DNA of 64,000 nt, from assembly GCF_018446385.1 (NCBI RefSeq), contig NC_056002.1:38178063-38242062 (forward strand). The letters run 5' to 3'. Below the pieces are notes generated by a model. It did not search any database. It was given only the letters and a program-made list of their open reading frames with translations, and had not been told where the DNA came from. The translations under genes were made by a program, and so were the position numbers. How positions within the stretch are numbered: position 1 is the first letter of the stretch; each line of letters opens with the position of its first letter. This stretch comes from Zingiber officinale. Lineage: Eukaryota > Streptophyta > Magnoliopsida > Zingiberales > Zingiberaceae. This document shows, one piece after another, positions 22,431-33,869 of the stretch.

Positions 22431-23168
22431 GATGTGCATCAACCCAAGTTCAAGTTAGGGAAAAAATAGACATAAAAAGTAATTTTAAATAAAAAATTAC
22501 TAAACTAACTAGTTAAGCATAACTTTTGCAATAAATAAAATTACAACACATTTTGAAAAAAATAGGTAAAATTTTAATTTTCCTAACTCCCTCTAAACTT
22601 ATACCTTTCTCTCCCCCTTTGATCATAGTAAAAATGGGATACCAATAAGAGAATACAAATCAAATTATTAAGGTAGAAAAAATTCTGAGCAAAAAATGAA
22701 TTTTTAGGAAAAAATTTCTAAGTTAAATTGAATTTTCAGAAAAATTTTCTAAGCAAAACTAAATTTTTAGAATTTTATAAAAATATTTCTAAGTTAAACT
22801 TAATTTTTGAATGTTCCCAAAAAAAATCTAAGTCAAATGAAGTTTTCTAGAATTTTTTTTTTCAGGAAAAAAGATTTCTAAAAAAAAATTTAAGTTAGGA
22901 TTTTCAAGAAAAATTTCTAAGTAAAAAAATTTTTTATTTATTTTAAAAAAAATGTTTGATAAACTTTCAAAGGATTATTTTCATTCTTGTTTAATGCTTT
23001 TTCAGAAAGTTAATTAAGCATTTTCTTTCAATATTTTAGCTTCCAGGTCGTGGCGAGGCACTAGGCCTTCTTGGTTATTGGAGCAACAACCATTTCCTTA
23101 GACAAAGCTTCCATAAAAAATTTCAATGTTTAATTTTTTCACTGTAAGCTTTTAAGTAAAATAGAAAT
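22431..23168 (-). other. A/T-rich 3' untranslated interior of the gag-only element
   Basis: Degenerate A/T-rich repeats of the AAATTTCTAAG type (22700-22930) with no coding frame. Segment 23039-23110 contains a GC-richer block (TGCCTCGCCACG, ACCAAGAAGGCC on the minus strand) that is shared with the Copia A LTRs. Confidence 0.6.
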
Positions 23169-24581
23169 TTAAACCAGCAAAGATTTTGGATTCCAATAAA
23201 GGTTCCTTCCTACAGGATTAGTCAAAAAATTAGGGGGAATATAATTCTTAGGAATTTTCCTAAGTTGACCCTGATGTTTCCTTATATACCAGTGTAATTT
23301 TCCATAAATTTTAAGTTTTGATTTTGGAAAAACATTTATCTTTAAGCATGCATCAGATTTTAATTTTTCAGTTTCCAATTTTAAATTTTCATTTTCTGAT
23401 TTCAAATTTTCATTTTCTTTTTCTAATTTATCTAATTCTTTAGAAAGAGCTTTAATAAATTTAAAAGATTGAGTCGGGGTTAGATTACGTACCTTACTTA
23501 CCTGATCTAGTGGCGCTCCCCCTTCTCTCCTGCTTTCCTCTTCTGATGAACCTCCCCCTTTATCCATGCTCATGTCTGAGCTTGAGTCTTCTTCCGGCTG
23601 ATGGTTCGCCATTAGCGCTAACCCCGAGAATTCTTCGATGTCTAACTCAGAGGATGACGAATCTGACCAAGTAGCCTTCAGGTTCTTGTGCTTGGAGGGT
23701 TCTGGTATCTTGTATTTTGACTTTTCCCTTTCTTTCTCCTTTCTCTTTAGTTTTGGGCAGTCATCTTTGATGTGCCCCTCTTCGTTGCAGTTGTAGCAGC
23801 GAACCGTCCTCTTTTTTCGATGATGCCTCTGCGATTTAAATTTATTAGTACTGAAAAACTTATTGAAGCGTCTTACCAGTAGTGCCGCTTCGGATTCGTC
23901 GACCGAGGCTTCGGAGTCAGAACCGTTTACTTTTGCCTTTAGGGCAATGTTCTAACTGATTTTCTCTACTCCAGTGGGCTCTGTAACTCGAGATTCGTGA
24001 AGTTCAAAAGTCGAAAACAATTGTTCTAAAGTACTTACCTCGAGATCCTTAGAGATGTAGTACGCATCTACTAAGGAAGCCCAATCGGGAGTTCTCAGGA
24101 AGGCGTTGAGCGCGTACCGGATAGAGTCCCGGTTCGTTACCTCTTCTCAAAGATTGGTTAGTTGCGTGATCAGCTCTTTGATCCTTGCTTGGAGCTGCGC
24201 TACCTTCTTGCCTTGGTTCATTCGGAGATTCGTCAACTAGTTCCGGAGGATGTCGCGCCTCGCTAGCTTCACTTCGGAGGTACCTTCGTGAAGCTCCAGG
24301 AATTTTTCCCAGAGATCTTTCGCGGAGTCGTAGCTTCCGATCTGATTTACCTCCTGAGGTGGCAGAACACTGAGTAGGTGGAACTCAGCCTTTCCATTGG
24401 CGACGAAATCTGATTGCTCCTTTTTCGTCCAGGTATTTTCCTCCTTATCTTTCGGAACTGCATAGCCATATTTCATTATTAAAAGAATGTCAAATTCGGT
24501 TTTAAAAAATACCTCCATTTTACGCTTCCATGTGGCGAAATCTCCGTCAAACTTCGAGGGATGGATGTTTGCTTCGGCCAT
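23169..24581 (-). pseudogene. Gag of the non-autonomous element with zinc knuckle and coiled coil
   Basis: A single minus-strand frame of about 471 codons broken by only three stops (24237-24239, 24147-24149, 23952-23954), all in the same frame. The N-terminus (FDGDFATWKRKMEVFFKT) and KDLWEKFLELHEG belong to the Copia gag (UBN2-type) family. A CCHC knuckle, CYNCNEEGHIKDDC, lies at about 23756-23797, after a basic stretch. The C-terminus is acidic and serine-rich, then a heptad coiled coil (KELDKLEKENENLKSENENL). The product would bind RNA and assemble. A protease and pol are absent, not merely broken. Confidence 0.85.
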
Positions 24582-24630
24582 CGTCTTGATCGTAGTGCTT
24601 CAGTTGGCGGTTGTCCTTCTGAGGTGATCA

Positions 24631-24645
24631 GGCTCTGATACCAAT
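24631..24645 (-). other. Primer-binding site of the gag-only element
   Basis: The minus strand reads ATTGGTATCAGAGCC, matching initiator-Met tRNA, immediately inside the 5' LTR. Confidence 0.9.
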
Positions 24646-25583
24646 TGTAGGTGCAGAGGAGGCCGGCAAGAGGGGGGGTGAATTGCTGTAAACAAAAATA
24701 TAATATACCCTCCTCGTACTTTCAACTCAATTAGTGCAATAGTGATAAATTAATAAAGCAATATGAAAATATAGAAAGACATAGACGACCAGGAGTTAAC
24801 CTAGTTACAACCAAGATGTTTGTTAATCCAGGGCGATGAAGAGCTCAGTAGAAAAATTCTCCTTCTCTGAAGGCGGAGAAGCCTTTTACACTTTGGAAGC
24901 TTAGAATTATTGCTAGGAATGACTACACAATGATTGCTTGAGTTATAATTACTTTCCTAGCTCCAGGGGTATTTATATAGGTCCTGGAAATCTTATCCCG
25001 AGAGTCCAAGGTGCCTCCAACAAGGTTCAAGGCACCTTCAGCTCAGTCAGCGGATAAAACTTTATCCGCAGTGCAAATGGTCAAACTGACCTAGCTCAAG
25101 GCACCTTAAACAAGCCTTTCAAGGCGCCTTCAATGTTGAAGGCGCCTTGAATATGTTGAAGGCACCTTCAAGATTCCTGCTACAGTAATTTCTGCTATAG
25201 TAATTTCAGCCTCTTTTGTCTCCTTTTCTTCTTCGCTTTGGCTTCCGAAGCTCCGTTCTTTTGGGTGATTGCGGCCAACCGGAATAGGGTTCACCCGAAC
25301 CCAATTTCTGGCCTTCTCCTCGAGCAGCCTTCCGTCCCGGCTTAACGTCCCTTGAACGTCGTGCACGCTCTTCACGCCCACCGGAGTACTCTTCCGCAGC
25401 TCTCTCGTCCTTCGGACGCACCGAGCCCGTCGGCTCCCTTCCCGTGTCGTCCTTCTCGCTAGCTGCGTCTTTCGCTCGACTTTATGTGCTCATAAGCTCC
25501 TGCACACTCAGACACAGGGATCAAACACAAAGCAGGACCTAACCAACTTGGTTGATCACATAAAAACACCACGGGGTCCAACA
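24646..25583 (-). mobile_element. 5' LTR of the gag-only element
   Basis: 938 bp with the same ends as the 3' LTR. It has fewer AAGGCGCCTT units but a duplicated CTACAGTAATTT/CTATAGTAATTT pair (about 25180-25207) absent from the other LTR. TATA box on the minus strand at about 24970-24981. Confidence 0.85.
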
Positions 25584-25588
25584 ACTTC

Positions 25589-26679
25589 TACTCCCGATGT
25601 GCCTCTCAGAGCTTCCTCCTGACCTGCTTCTTCCTCTTTGCCTATCAATGCTCCTCCCAGAGTACAAGGCGGGTCCATCAGCTAATCCCCTGCCTGACGA
25701 ATCACATCTGGGGCCATCTCACTCAACCCCTGTTAATCCTCCCGAACCAGCGGCAGCGGATTCAAACCCACAGGGCCCCTCTTATCACCAGTATTGTTCC
25801 ACCAAACCTTCTGAACAAGGGCTAAGGTACCAAGAGGATGCTCCCACTAGCCACCTTATACTAAGGGGTCAACTAGCTACCTGTTGGGAGGAAAGCATTC
25901 AGCAGATGGAGAGCTTGTCTGTACCTGCTCGGATGGATAGGTTCTCTGAGTTATATGTCCAAGTGAGCTTCACCCATTCGTGCAACAAAACTCCTTTCGC
26001 TCTTCTCAAACACTTTACTTTTTTGGCTTAGGCTCATCCTGAATCCTTGGTGATGAATCAAATGCTTCATCTCTATTGCCACCGTAATAAGGTATTATCA
26101 GATAAGGTAGCTGAGCTGGAATTACAACTAAATGATCCTGCAGCGGCCGACCGCACGCAAAGGGCTGAAATAGGGGCCTTGAAGAGGGCCAACGCTCAAC
26201 ATCAACAATCTCTGCGAGCAGCTGACCTTGAACTCCAAGGCCTTTGTGAGGAGAAAAGCCAGGCTGAGAGTCTCCATAAACAGGCCGTGGATCAATTGAA
26301 TAAGGAGTTGCAATCCAAGGAGGCCCTATTACAAGAGCAGAGCAAAACTCTGGCATCTCAAGGAGCCGAATTACGTGTGGCACAGACTGAACTAGCTTAA
26401 GCCCGCTCTACTACTTCTGGAGTCACCACAGCTCTGGAAATATATAGGGCGGGCGAAAGTGAACGCTGCAGGCTGAGTCGGGAAGCCTACCTCCATTCCC
26501 GAGAATTTGGGGTCCAGGTTGGGGACCGCCTCATGACCTCCATAGCTTATGGTGCGGCAGGGGCCATGCGACAACTATATGAACAAGGATATTTTAGGTC
26601 TGCTCCCCCTGAAGACTTCTTAGATCATCATCGTATTTTGGACGAAATACCTGACGAAGTCTTTTCTGCCTTTAAGTAA
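25589..26679 (+). pseudogene. aORF2, 3' part: coiled-coil C-terminus
   Basis: Continues aORF2 after the nested element. The Pro-rich exon ends at 25962, followed by a 69-bp GT-AG intron (25963-26031). The last exon (AHPESLVMNQMLHLYCHR...) is a strong coiled coil (VAELELQLND, LKRANAQHQQSLRAADLELQ). A TAA at 26398 interrupts it, and the same frame then runs on to the family ending APPEDFLDHHRILDEIPDEV and a stop at 26677. Integrase on the opposite strand begins about 240 bp downstream, so the two genes converge tail to tail, the layout known for Tat-lineage antisense ORFs. Confidence 0.75.
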
Positions 26680-26899
26680 TTTATATTTGTACACTATATA
26701 AACTGAACTACTTCCTACTTAATGTTCTATTTTACTTCTTGCTTTCTTTGTATGAGTCCAAAATGGGTTTGATGATTTACAAAGGACGTAACAATCCTGA
26801 CCAGTCAAACATTCTTACTGGCCGGTCGAGTAAGTACTCCCAAACTGACTTATCCTACCTTCCACAAACCTAAACTTATCGAACCCAAGCTTTTCAGAA

Positions 26900-27957
26900 A
26901 AGAAAGTTATCTATGTGTGGTAAGGCCGAAGATAATTAGCGCTCCAGGGCCGGTCTAGATTCCTACCTTGGTCATCCTATAGGTAGTACGCACCTGATGC
27001 CAACTTTTTAATAACTTTATAGGGTCCATCCCATTGGGGTGCTAACTTGGCCACGCCCCCCACAGGTTTCACTCACTTCCAAACTAGGTCTCCTTCTCCG
27101 AAAAAGTGAGGAACCACCTTTCTATCATAACTTTGCCTCATTCTTTGTCGATAGGCAGTTAGTCTGGTTGCCGCTCATTCACGAGTCTCACTAATGAAGT
27201 CCAGCTCTGCAATTCATCGCTCGACATTCTCCGAGTCGTATAGTATCCTTGTCGTGGAAGGCACCCCAATCTCTAGAGGCACTACCTCCTCATTGTCGTA
27301 GACTAGATGAAAGGGAGTGAGGCCTGTGCTCTCCCGAGGCATCATACGGTAGGTCCAAAGAATACTTTGCAATTCTTCTACCCAATCTCTTCCAACGTGA
27401 TCTAGTTTAACTTTCAATCCCCGCACAATCTCTCGGTTGATAACTTCTGTTTGCCCATTACTTTGTAGGTATGCTACAGATGTGAAGGCCTGAGTAATGT
27501 TGAACCCTTAACACTAGGCCTTGATCTTCCGGTCTTGAAATTGTCTTCCGTTATCCGATACCAGCTTATGAGGTATGTCAAATCTGCACAAAATATTTTT
27601 CCACAAAAACTTAATAAATGCTCCTTCTATAATTTTGGCCAGAGCTTCGATTTCTACCCATTTGGAAAAATAGTCCACTGTTACAAGTAGAAATCGCTTT
27701 TGACCGAGTGCCATAGGGAATAGTTCTACAATATCCATACCCCACTGATCAAAGGGGCAAGAAACGATGGACGTCTTTAGCATTGAGGTGGGCATATGTG
27801 TTAAATTCTGATATTTCTGGCAGGAAAAACAAGTGTTCACCAACTGCTGAGCATCCTTTTGTAATGTAGGCCAGAAATAATCGGCCAGCAGCACCCTGCA
27901 AGCTAATGTTCGACCTCTAGCATGACTGTCGCAACACCCCTGATGTATCTCTCGCAA
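26900..27957 (-). pseudogene. Tat-lineage integrase
   Basis: Minus strand. The zinc-binding region is present (H..CC..H type with CFSCQKYQN), then the core with QWGMDIVE and VDYFSKWVE and SDNGRQF. The reading breaks near 27514 and resumes (27426-27214) with ELQSILWTYR..PRESTGLTPFHLVY. A C-terminal stretch (KLAPQWDGPYKV) is readable to about 26900. Several stops and shifts separate these parts. Integrase would insert the element DNA; this copy is inactive. Confidence 0.85.
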
Positions 27958-27969
27958 AGCATGCTCCGC

Positions 27970-28589
27970 TTATTCCATGCTTAAACACTTAAGAAAAGGC
28001 CTGGAAAAGGCCCACTTATATAATTGATCTCCTATCATGGTGTAGGCATGGGCCTTTTTCCTGACCAGCCGTGCTTCCTCTAGGTCGGTCGGTAGGATAC
28101 CTTGCTGCAGATAACTAATCATTGGTGCCCTCCAGTCAATAAGCTCGTCCCTGTTATTTTGAAGATCTATTTGAGCTATGAGGAAGGTTTGTGATATTGA
28201 CTTATCTAATACCCACGTTGTCAGAGAACTAGCCATTCTGGCTAACTCATCAGCTTGGCCATTCTCTGTTCTGAGAATCTTACTCATCGTGACCTCCTTG
28301 AACTTTTCTTTCATTTTCTCATAGGCCTCTCGGTATACTTGTAGCTTGTCACTATTGGTCCCAAAGTTTCCTGCTACCTGTTGGGTCACTAATTGAGAAT
28401 CTGAGTATATGATGACTTGGGCAGCTCCACATGCCAAGTTGCCTGCAGCCCTGCCAATAAAGCTTCATACTCTACCTCCTTATTAGTGGCTCTGAAATTT
28501 AATCGCACGGATAGCTGCAAGATGTCTTCTTGAGGAGATATCAGAAGAACTCCTACACCACTTCCTTGCTGTGTGGTCGATCCATCCAC
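27970..28589 (-). pseudogene. Tat-lineage additional (archaeal-type) RNase H
   Basis: Two minus-strand pieces, 28589-28390 (DGSTTQQGSGVGVLLISP, then EYEALLAGL) and 28437-27970 (IIYSDSQLVTQQV...ELARMASSL), in different frames. The D...E...D pattern and position between the retroviral-type RNase H and integrase are diagnostic of the Tat lineage. A frameshift near 28410-28437 breaks it. Confidence 0.85.
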
Positions 28590-28817
28590 ATATACCTTCT
28601 AAGTTTCTTCCGAATCAGTTTAATGAATCTCGATCAAGAAATCAGCCAAGGCCTGCGCTTTAATAGCTGTTCAAGGTTGATAAGCTATATTATACTCTCC
28701 CAGTTCTGTCACCCACTTGATAAGTCGGCCCACAACTTCTACATTGGTGAGGGCTTTACCCATGGTGCTATTGGTCAGGACTGTGATGGGATGTGCCAGA
28801 AAATAGGGTCTTAGACA

Positions 28818-29977
28818 TCAAGCTATGAGCACCAATCCATAGACTAACTTTTCCAGGGTTGTGTATCTAGACTCAGCCCCCTTCAATAGATGACTAAAAA
28901 AGTACACCACCCGTTGTACATTGTCCTGCTCTTTTACTAACACCGCCCCCACGACCTCAGGGGTGGCTGATAGGTAGACCCAGAGCGGCTCTCCTGTAAT
29001 AGGCTTAAATAAAGAAGGCAAAGTCTCCAAATACTTTTTTATCTCTTCAAAAGCTCGCATGCATTCTTTATCCCACTGAAATTTGGAGGCATTTCTGAGC
29101 ACTTTGAAGAAGGGTGCTGCTCTGTCTGCTGATCTGGAGATAAATCGAGACAGGGTTGTTATCTTGCCTACCAACTTTTGCGCTTCTTTCAGGTTTTAGG
29201 GAGCCTTCATATCCCGGAGTGCTTGGATCTTCTCAGGGTTGGCTTTGATTCCCCACTCCGTCACCAAGTATCCCAAGAATTTCCCTCCTTTGGCTCCGAA
29301 TAGACACTTAATGAGATTTAGTTTTAACCCTACTGTCGGAGGGTGCCGCAGGTCTCCTCCACATCAGCTATCAGATTTGCGGTTGAGGGGGATTTAATAA
29401 GTATGTCATCCACATAGACTTCCACGTTACGCCCAGCCTGCTCCTAGAAGATTTTATCCATCATCCATTGGTATGTTGCGCTAGCATTCCTGAGCCCGAA
29501 GGGCATGACAGTATAACAGAAAGTACCATCTGCTATAATAAAACTAACCTTCTCTTGATCCTCCACAGCCAAGGGGATTTGATGGTACCCCTGATAAGCA
29601 TCCAGCATGCAAATTCTTTCACAGCCGGCGGTTGAGTCTACCAGTTGATCAATTCTGGGCAAAGGATAACAATCTTTAGGGCTGCCCCTATTGAGATCCT
29701 GGAAGTCTATGCAGACCCTCCACTTATTATTGGGTTTTGCCACCAAGACCACGTTAGAGAGCCAGGATGGGAATTGTACTTCCCTAACGTGGCCTACTTT
29801 CTTGAGCTGGTCCACTTTAGCTCGGATAATTTTATTTTGATCGGCTGAGAAGTTTCTCTTCTTCTGCTTGATCGGCTGGGCGTCCGGCAGGAGATACAAC
29901 TTGTGATCCGCCACCTCAGGCTTGACCCCTGGTAATTCTTCAGTGGACCAGGAAAAGACATCTCTGTTACGGGTCAA
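28818..29977 (-). pseudogene. Tat-lineage reverse transcriptase and RNase H
   Basis: Minus strand. The RT begins near 29977 with the SWSTEELPGV / HKLYL region. It has WRVCIDFQDLN, a PLPRIDQLVD stretch, DAYQGYHQI, MPFGLRNASATYQ and, just past a stop at about 29440, the catalytic VYVDDIL. The thumb/connection is followed by RNase H (29174-28818): FQWDKECMRAFEEIK..L, LWVYLSATPEVVGAVL and YTTLEKL. Frame changes lie between RT and RNase H. It would copy element RNA; this copy is defective. Confidence 0.88.
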
Positions 29978-30184
29978 GCACTAGATCAATTCCTCTTTGA
30001 GCTTGGAAGGTAAGTCACCGGCTACACGAGAAAGACTTTCTGGGCGTTCAGGATATAGCTGAACTTCCTCCCAGGGAATGAGTTCTTCAGCTATAGGTAG
30101 GGCCTCTTCTTGAATGGCATGCACGACCCCATCCTGAGTCCTTTGTGTCTTGCGAGCCTCCACCTTGACCATGTCAATATAGCA

Positions 30185-30598
30185 TCACCGAGAAACCCAC
30201 TGCTCTCCTCTAACTTCCCCGACCTGCTCTCCCACGAGGAACTTGATTTTCTGGTGGAAAGTAGAGACAGCAGCTCGGAACTCATATAGAGTCGGTCGAC
30301 TTAAAATGACATTGTAAGAGGAGGGTGAGTCTACTACGAGGAAGGTACTCCTGATTCTGATTAATTGCTCGCTCCCCAAAGATATGACCAACTTGATCTG
30401 GCCCATAGACTTTACCTCATTACCAGTAAAGCCATATAAAGAAGTAGCCACCGGTTGGAGCTCGCTGGCGTCAATCTGTATTTCTTCAAAAGCAGACCTG
30501 AATAACACGTTAACAGAGCTCCCAGTGTCAACGAAGACTCTGGCCACACGGCTATTGGCTATGACAGCTCTGATGATAAGGGCGTCGTCATGAGGCAA
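30185..30598 (-). pseudogene. Tat-lineage protease
   Basis: Minus strand, 137-codon piece. HDDALIIRAVI then RVFVDTGSSVNVLF gives the aspartic protease active site D-T-G-S, and YNVILSRPTLYEF is the second conserved stretch. It releases the mature proteins from the polyprotein. It is open through the domain but separated by stops from gag and RT. Confidence 0.85.
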
Positions 30599-30870
30599 CT
30601 CTAGTCCCTCCAGGTCTTATGGCCCGAAGCTGATAACAAGGCCAGTGACCTGCTCCTTGCTGCATCTAACAGCATGAATCTCCAATCAGCGTTTATGAGA
30701 CTTGCGTGCCCGGCCCGAATCTTCGTCGTGTTGCCCCGATTCTCTACCTCGCGGGCTTCTCCTTGCTCCCCAGTGCATCCTTGTTGCTGCATGCTTGGCA
30801 TCTCCTGATCGGCCCGGGGTCGGCTGGCCTGTCCCACTGCATTGCGTCGCTCCTCCATCATTCGTTGGAC

Positions 30871-31887
30871 CTATGGAGCCAGCTCGGGGGGTGGTAGGCC
30901 CAGCTCAGCAGCGCGATGAGAATCCTGGGCAAATTGAAAACAATCGTTGGTGGCGTGCGTGTGCGACCGATGATAAGTGCAATAGTGTGACCCCCAAGGC
31001 CCAGGTCGGGGGTCATGAATTGCAGCTACGTGCGGGATCGGCCGAACATCCTGACTGTGGTGGAAAGTAGGTCGGGTGTCCCGAGCGTGCGGGAGAGGTT
31101 GAGCAGGAGGTTGGGGCACTCTTCTCTCAGGCTTATTTACAGGAGGAGGTTTGTCTGTCTTTCTTCGCGCCGCCTGCGCTTCCTCCATATTGATGTAGCT
31201 AGTCGCCTTCTCCAGCATCTCATCAAAATTCTTTATGGGATTTCTGATGAGATCCCTAAAGAACTCTCCCTCTGTCAGCCCATGAGAGAAGGCGCTCATG
31301 AGTATTTCTGATGTGACCGAGGGAACGTCCTGAGCCACTTGATTGAAGCGTTTGATATAGCTTCTTAACGGCTCAGAGGGCCCTTGCTTGAGAGCAAACA
31401 AGCAGTGGTCCTTCTTTTGATACTTCCTGCTGCTATTGAAGTGGCGCAGGAATGTGATCTTGAAATCAGAGAAGCAGGTGATGGACCCATGCGGCAGTCC
31501 ATCGAACCACTTCTGGGCAGAGCTCGATAGAGTGTTCAAGAACACTCAACACTTAATGACATCGTTGTATTGATGTAACAGAGCCACGTTTCTAAACTTG
31601 CGGAGGTGATCTTCAGGGTCCTTGCTGCCATCATATTCCCCGATAGTAGGGTGTCGGTACCCTTTGAGTAGCCTTTCCTCCAATATTTTGGAAGAGAAGG
31701 ACACTTTCTCTTCTGGCTCCACTCGGCGTTCTTCTCGAGGGACGACAGACTTCCCTCTCTTCGAATCCTTAGGCAAAGAACTTTCAGCCATAGAAACTTG
31801 TGGTTGCTCCTTGCGGCTATAGCATCTAGGGTCTGGCTGGTAATAACCCTGGCCCGACTCTCTATAAAAGTCAGGAAGAAATTCCAT
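30871..31887 (-). pseudogene. Tat-lineage gag
   Basis: One minus-strand frame of about 339 codons broken by a single TGA at 31546-31548, where the family usually has Arg after KC. Gag core motifs: YDGSKDPEDHLRKFRN, then VFLNTLSSSAQKWFDGLP, FKITFLRHFNSSR and LRSYIKRFNQ. The C-terminal part is Pro/His-rich with a CTYHRSHTHATNDC pattern, a CCHC-like finger. Its 5' side leads to the primer site at 32098. Confidence 0.85.
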
Positions 31888-32097
31888 GGGTTTTTTTCTC
31901 TTGGAACCTCGATCCGAAGCGTGAGCCAGTTCTTTAGAAACCTTAGGTAACTTTCACGATCGAGAGACAGTAGTTTGTTGATTTTCAGAAACCGCCCGCC
32001 TTTTGGCTTCTTTGAAGAGTTCGTACTCTCCCGCTGTCATGGTTACATTGATTCTGCCAGAATCCTCCATCTTCACGTTCCGGAGCAGGTAGCTGTG
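31888..32097 (-). other. Tat element leader between primer site and gag
   Basis: About 210 bp with no convincing start apart from the one used for gag; readable gag-like residues extend upstream but are not clear. Confidence 0.4.
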
Positions 32098-32115
32098 TTC
32101 CCACAAACGGCGCCA
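32098..32115 (-). other. Primer-binding site of the Tat element
   Basis: The minus strand reads TGGCGCCGTTTGTGGGAA. TGGCGCC is complementary to a tRNA 3' end, and this form is common in Tat elements; I do not assign the tRNA. It lies 4 bp inside the LTR start at 32120. Confidence 0.75.
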
Positions 32116-32819
32116 AATTTGATCCTGTCTAGAAGCTGAGTCGGACAGAGGCTGGTCGCGCTATCGCTGGTGCTGACGGAGAGTCGCTGAGACGCCTGGT
32201 TGATCTGGCACCTATCGGAAGGGTTCCCAAGAGCAGATGACGGGGGTGATGACAGGGACGATGACATGAGAGCTCTACGCACACTCAGACAAGCCGCATC
32301 TACGTTAGAGACTAAGAACTAGGGAAAAAGTCCCCGGGTCAGGCCCTCCGACGCTCAAGTCACGTACTTTTTCCCCAGAATCACAGTGAAAGGATGAAAA
32401 GTAAAGGACGAGAATGAAAAGATAAGTGAGCGCCCCTGTGTAGGGACAAAGCCCCCCTTTTTATATGGTTGTGGGTACTTCTGGAATATGACGGGTGTCA
32501 GGGAATGTCGAGTGTCAGGATTTGTCTGGCGGTGAATGACACATGGCATCCTCCTATAGTTTTAAGGAGGAATCGGTGGGCAATGAGCCCTAGACCGTTA
32601 CCATATTCCCTGACATGCAGTGATTATTCTTTGACGGGTTGTTACGATTTCCTGGCTTGCTTGTCATATAGTGTAGGCTCGCCCTGGTCTGTTAACCCTT
32701 GACTGGGTCCTCATACCTACAAATCTTGACCTGTATGCACAGACCTGCCTTTCCTGGCGCATTCCACGGCTTGTTTGTTGTCCCACAAATCCAGACCTAT
32801 ACGTCTCACCCTGCATTTG

Positions 32820-33770
32820 TCATTCGGTCTATCTCGGTAGATCAGACCTGTGCCTACGCCCTATAAGCCTTCGTCCACATATCCTGACCTGTACGTCTTT
32901 GGTCCGTGTATCTTGTTCTGCATATCTTATCTTGTAGATCTCGACCTGTAAGCCTTAGTCCTCATATCTTGACCTGTGTCTTGGCTCCATGTATCCTGCT
33001 CTGCGAGTCTTGGTTCGTATATCCCGACCTATACACTCTGTCCGTGTATCCTATTCCGCAAGTCCATAAGTCCTGACCTATAATCCTTAGTTTGTACATC
33101 ACGACCTGTACGCCTTGTCCGTGTATCCTGTTCCGCAAGTCCGTAAGTCCTAACCTGTAATCTTTAGTTTGCACATCACGACCTGTATGCCTTGTCCATA
33201 TATCCTGTTCCACAAGTCCACAAGTCCTAACATGTTATCCTTGGTTTGCCTATCCCGACCTGTACGCCTTTTCTGAGTATCCCGACCTGCAAGTCCGTAA
33301 GTCCTGACCTGTAATCCTTGGTTTGCACATCACGACCTGTACACCTGTCCGGGTATCCTGTTCCGCAAGTATATAAGTCCTGACCTGTAATCTTTGGTTT
33401 GCATATCCTGACCTGTACGCCTTAATCCAGGTATCCCGACCTGCAAGTCCTGACCTGTAATCCTTAGTTTGCCTATCCCGACCTGTACACCTTAATCCGG
33501 GTATCCTCTACCGCGAGTCTATAAATCCTGACCTGTCATCCTTGGTTTGCCTATCCCGACCTGTACGCCTTGTCAGGGTATCCCGATCCGCAAGTTCGTA
33601 AGTCCTGACATGTAATCCTTGGTTTGCATATCCTGACCTGTACGCCTTAATCCGGGTATCCCGACCTGCAAGTCCGTAAGTCCTGACCTGTAATCCTTTG
33701 TTTGCCTATCCTGACCTGTACGCCTTAATCCGGGTATCCTGTACCGCGAGTCCATAAATCTTCACCTGTA
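32820..33770. repeat. 77-bp tandem array in the Tat LTR
   Basis: The marker AAGTCCTGACCTGTAATCC recurs at about 33068, 33145, 33222, 33299, 33375, 33445, 33523, 33600 and 33678 (period 70-78, mostly 77). Half-units of the TATCC(C/T)GACCTGTACGCCTT type alternate with it. A more diverged copy series extends left to about 32820. Confidence 0.9.
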
Positions 33771-33869
33771 TGTCCTACCTTCCGAGTTCCTATTTAACAT
33801 GTAGGCCTAACTCCGGCATACCACTTATGCCCGACCAGGACCATCCTGTAACCTGGCCCTTTGCACCCC

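Larger units (their letters stand above)
21454..25583 (-). mobile_element. Gag-only non-autonomous Copia-type element (TR-GAG-like), nested in aORF2
   Basis: Minus-strand element with LTRs at 24646-25583 (5') and 21454-22416 (3'), primer site at 24631-24645, and polypurine tract at 22417-22430. It is flanked by the duplication ACTTC (21449-21453 and 25584-25588). The 2.2-kb interior holds one gag reading with a zinc knuckle and no protease, integrase, RT or RNase H. It must have depended on enzymes made elsewhere, most plausibly by a Copia element, given its initiator-Met primer site and gag type. Confidence 0.9.

Noticed and set aside
22005..22458. Overlapping open frames of about 100 codons
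   Set aside because: Located in the LTR of the gag-only element and changed by indels in the other LTR (25130-25421).
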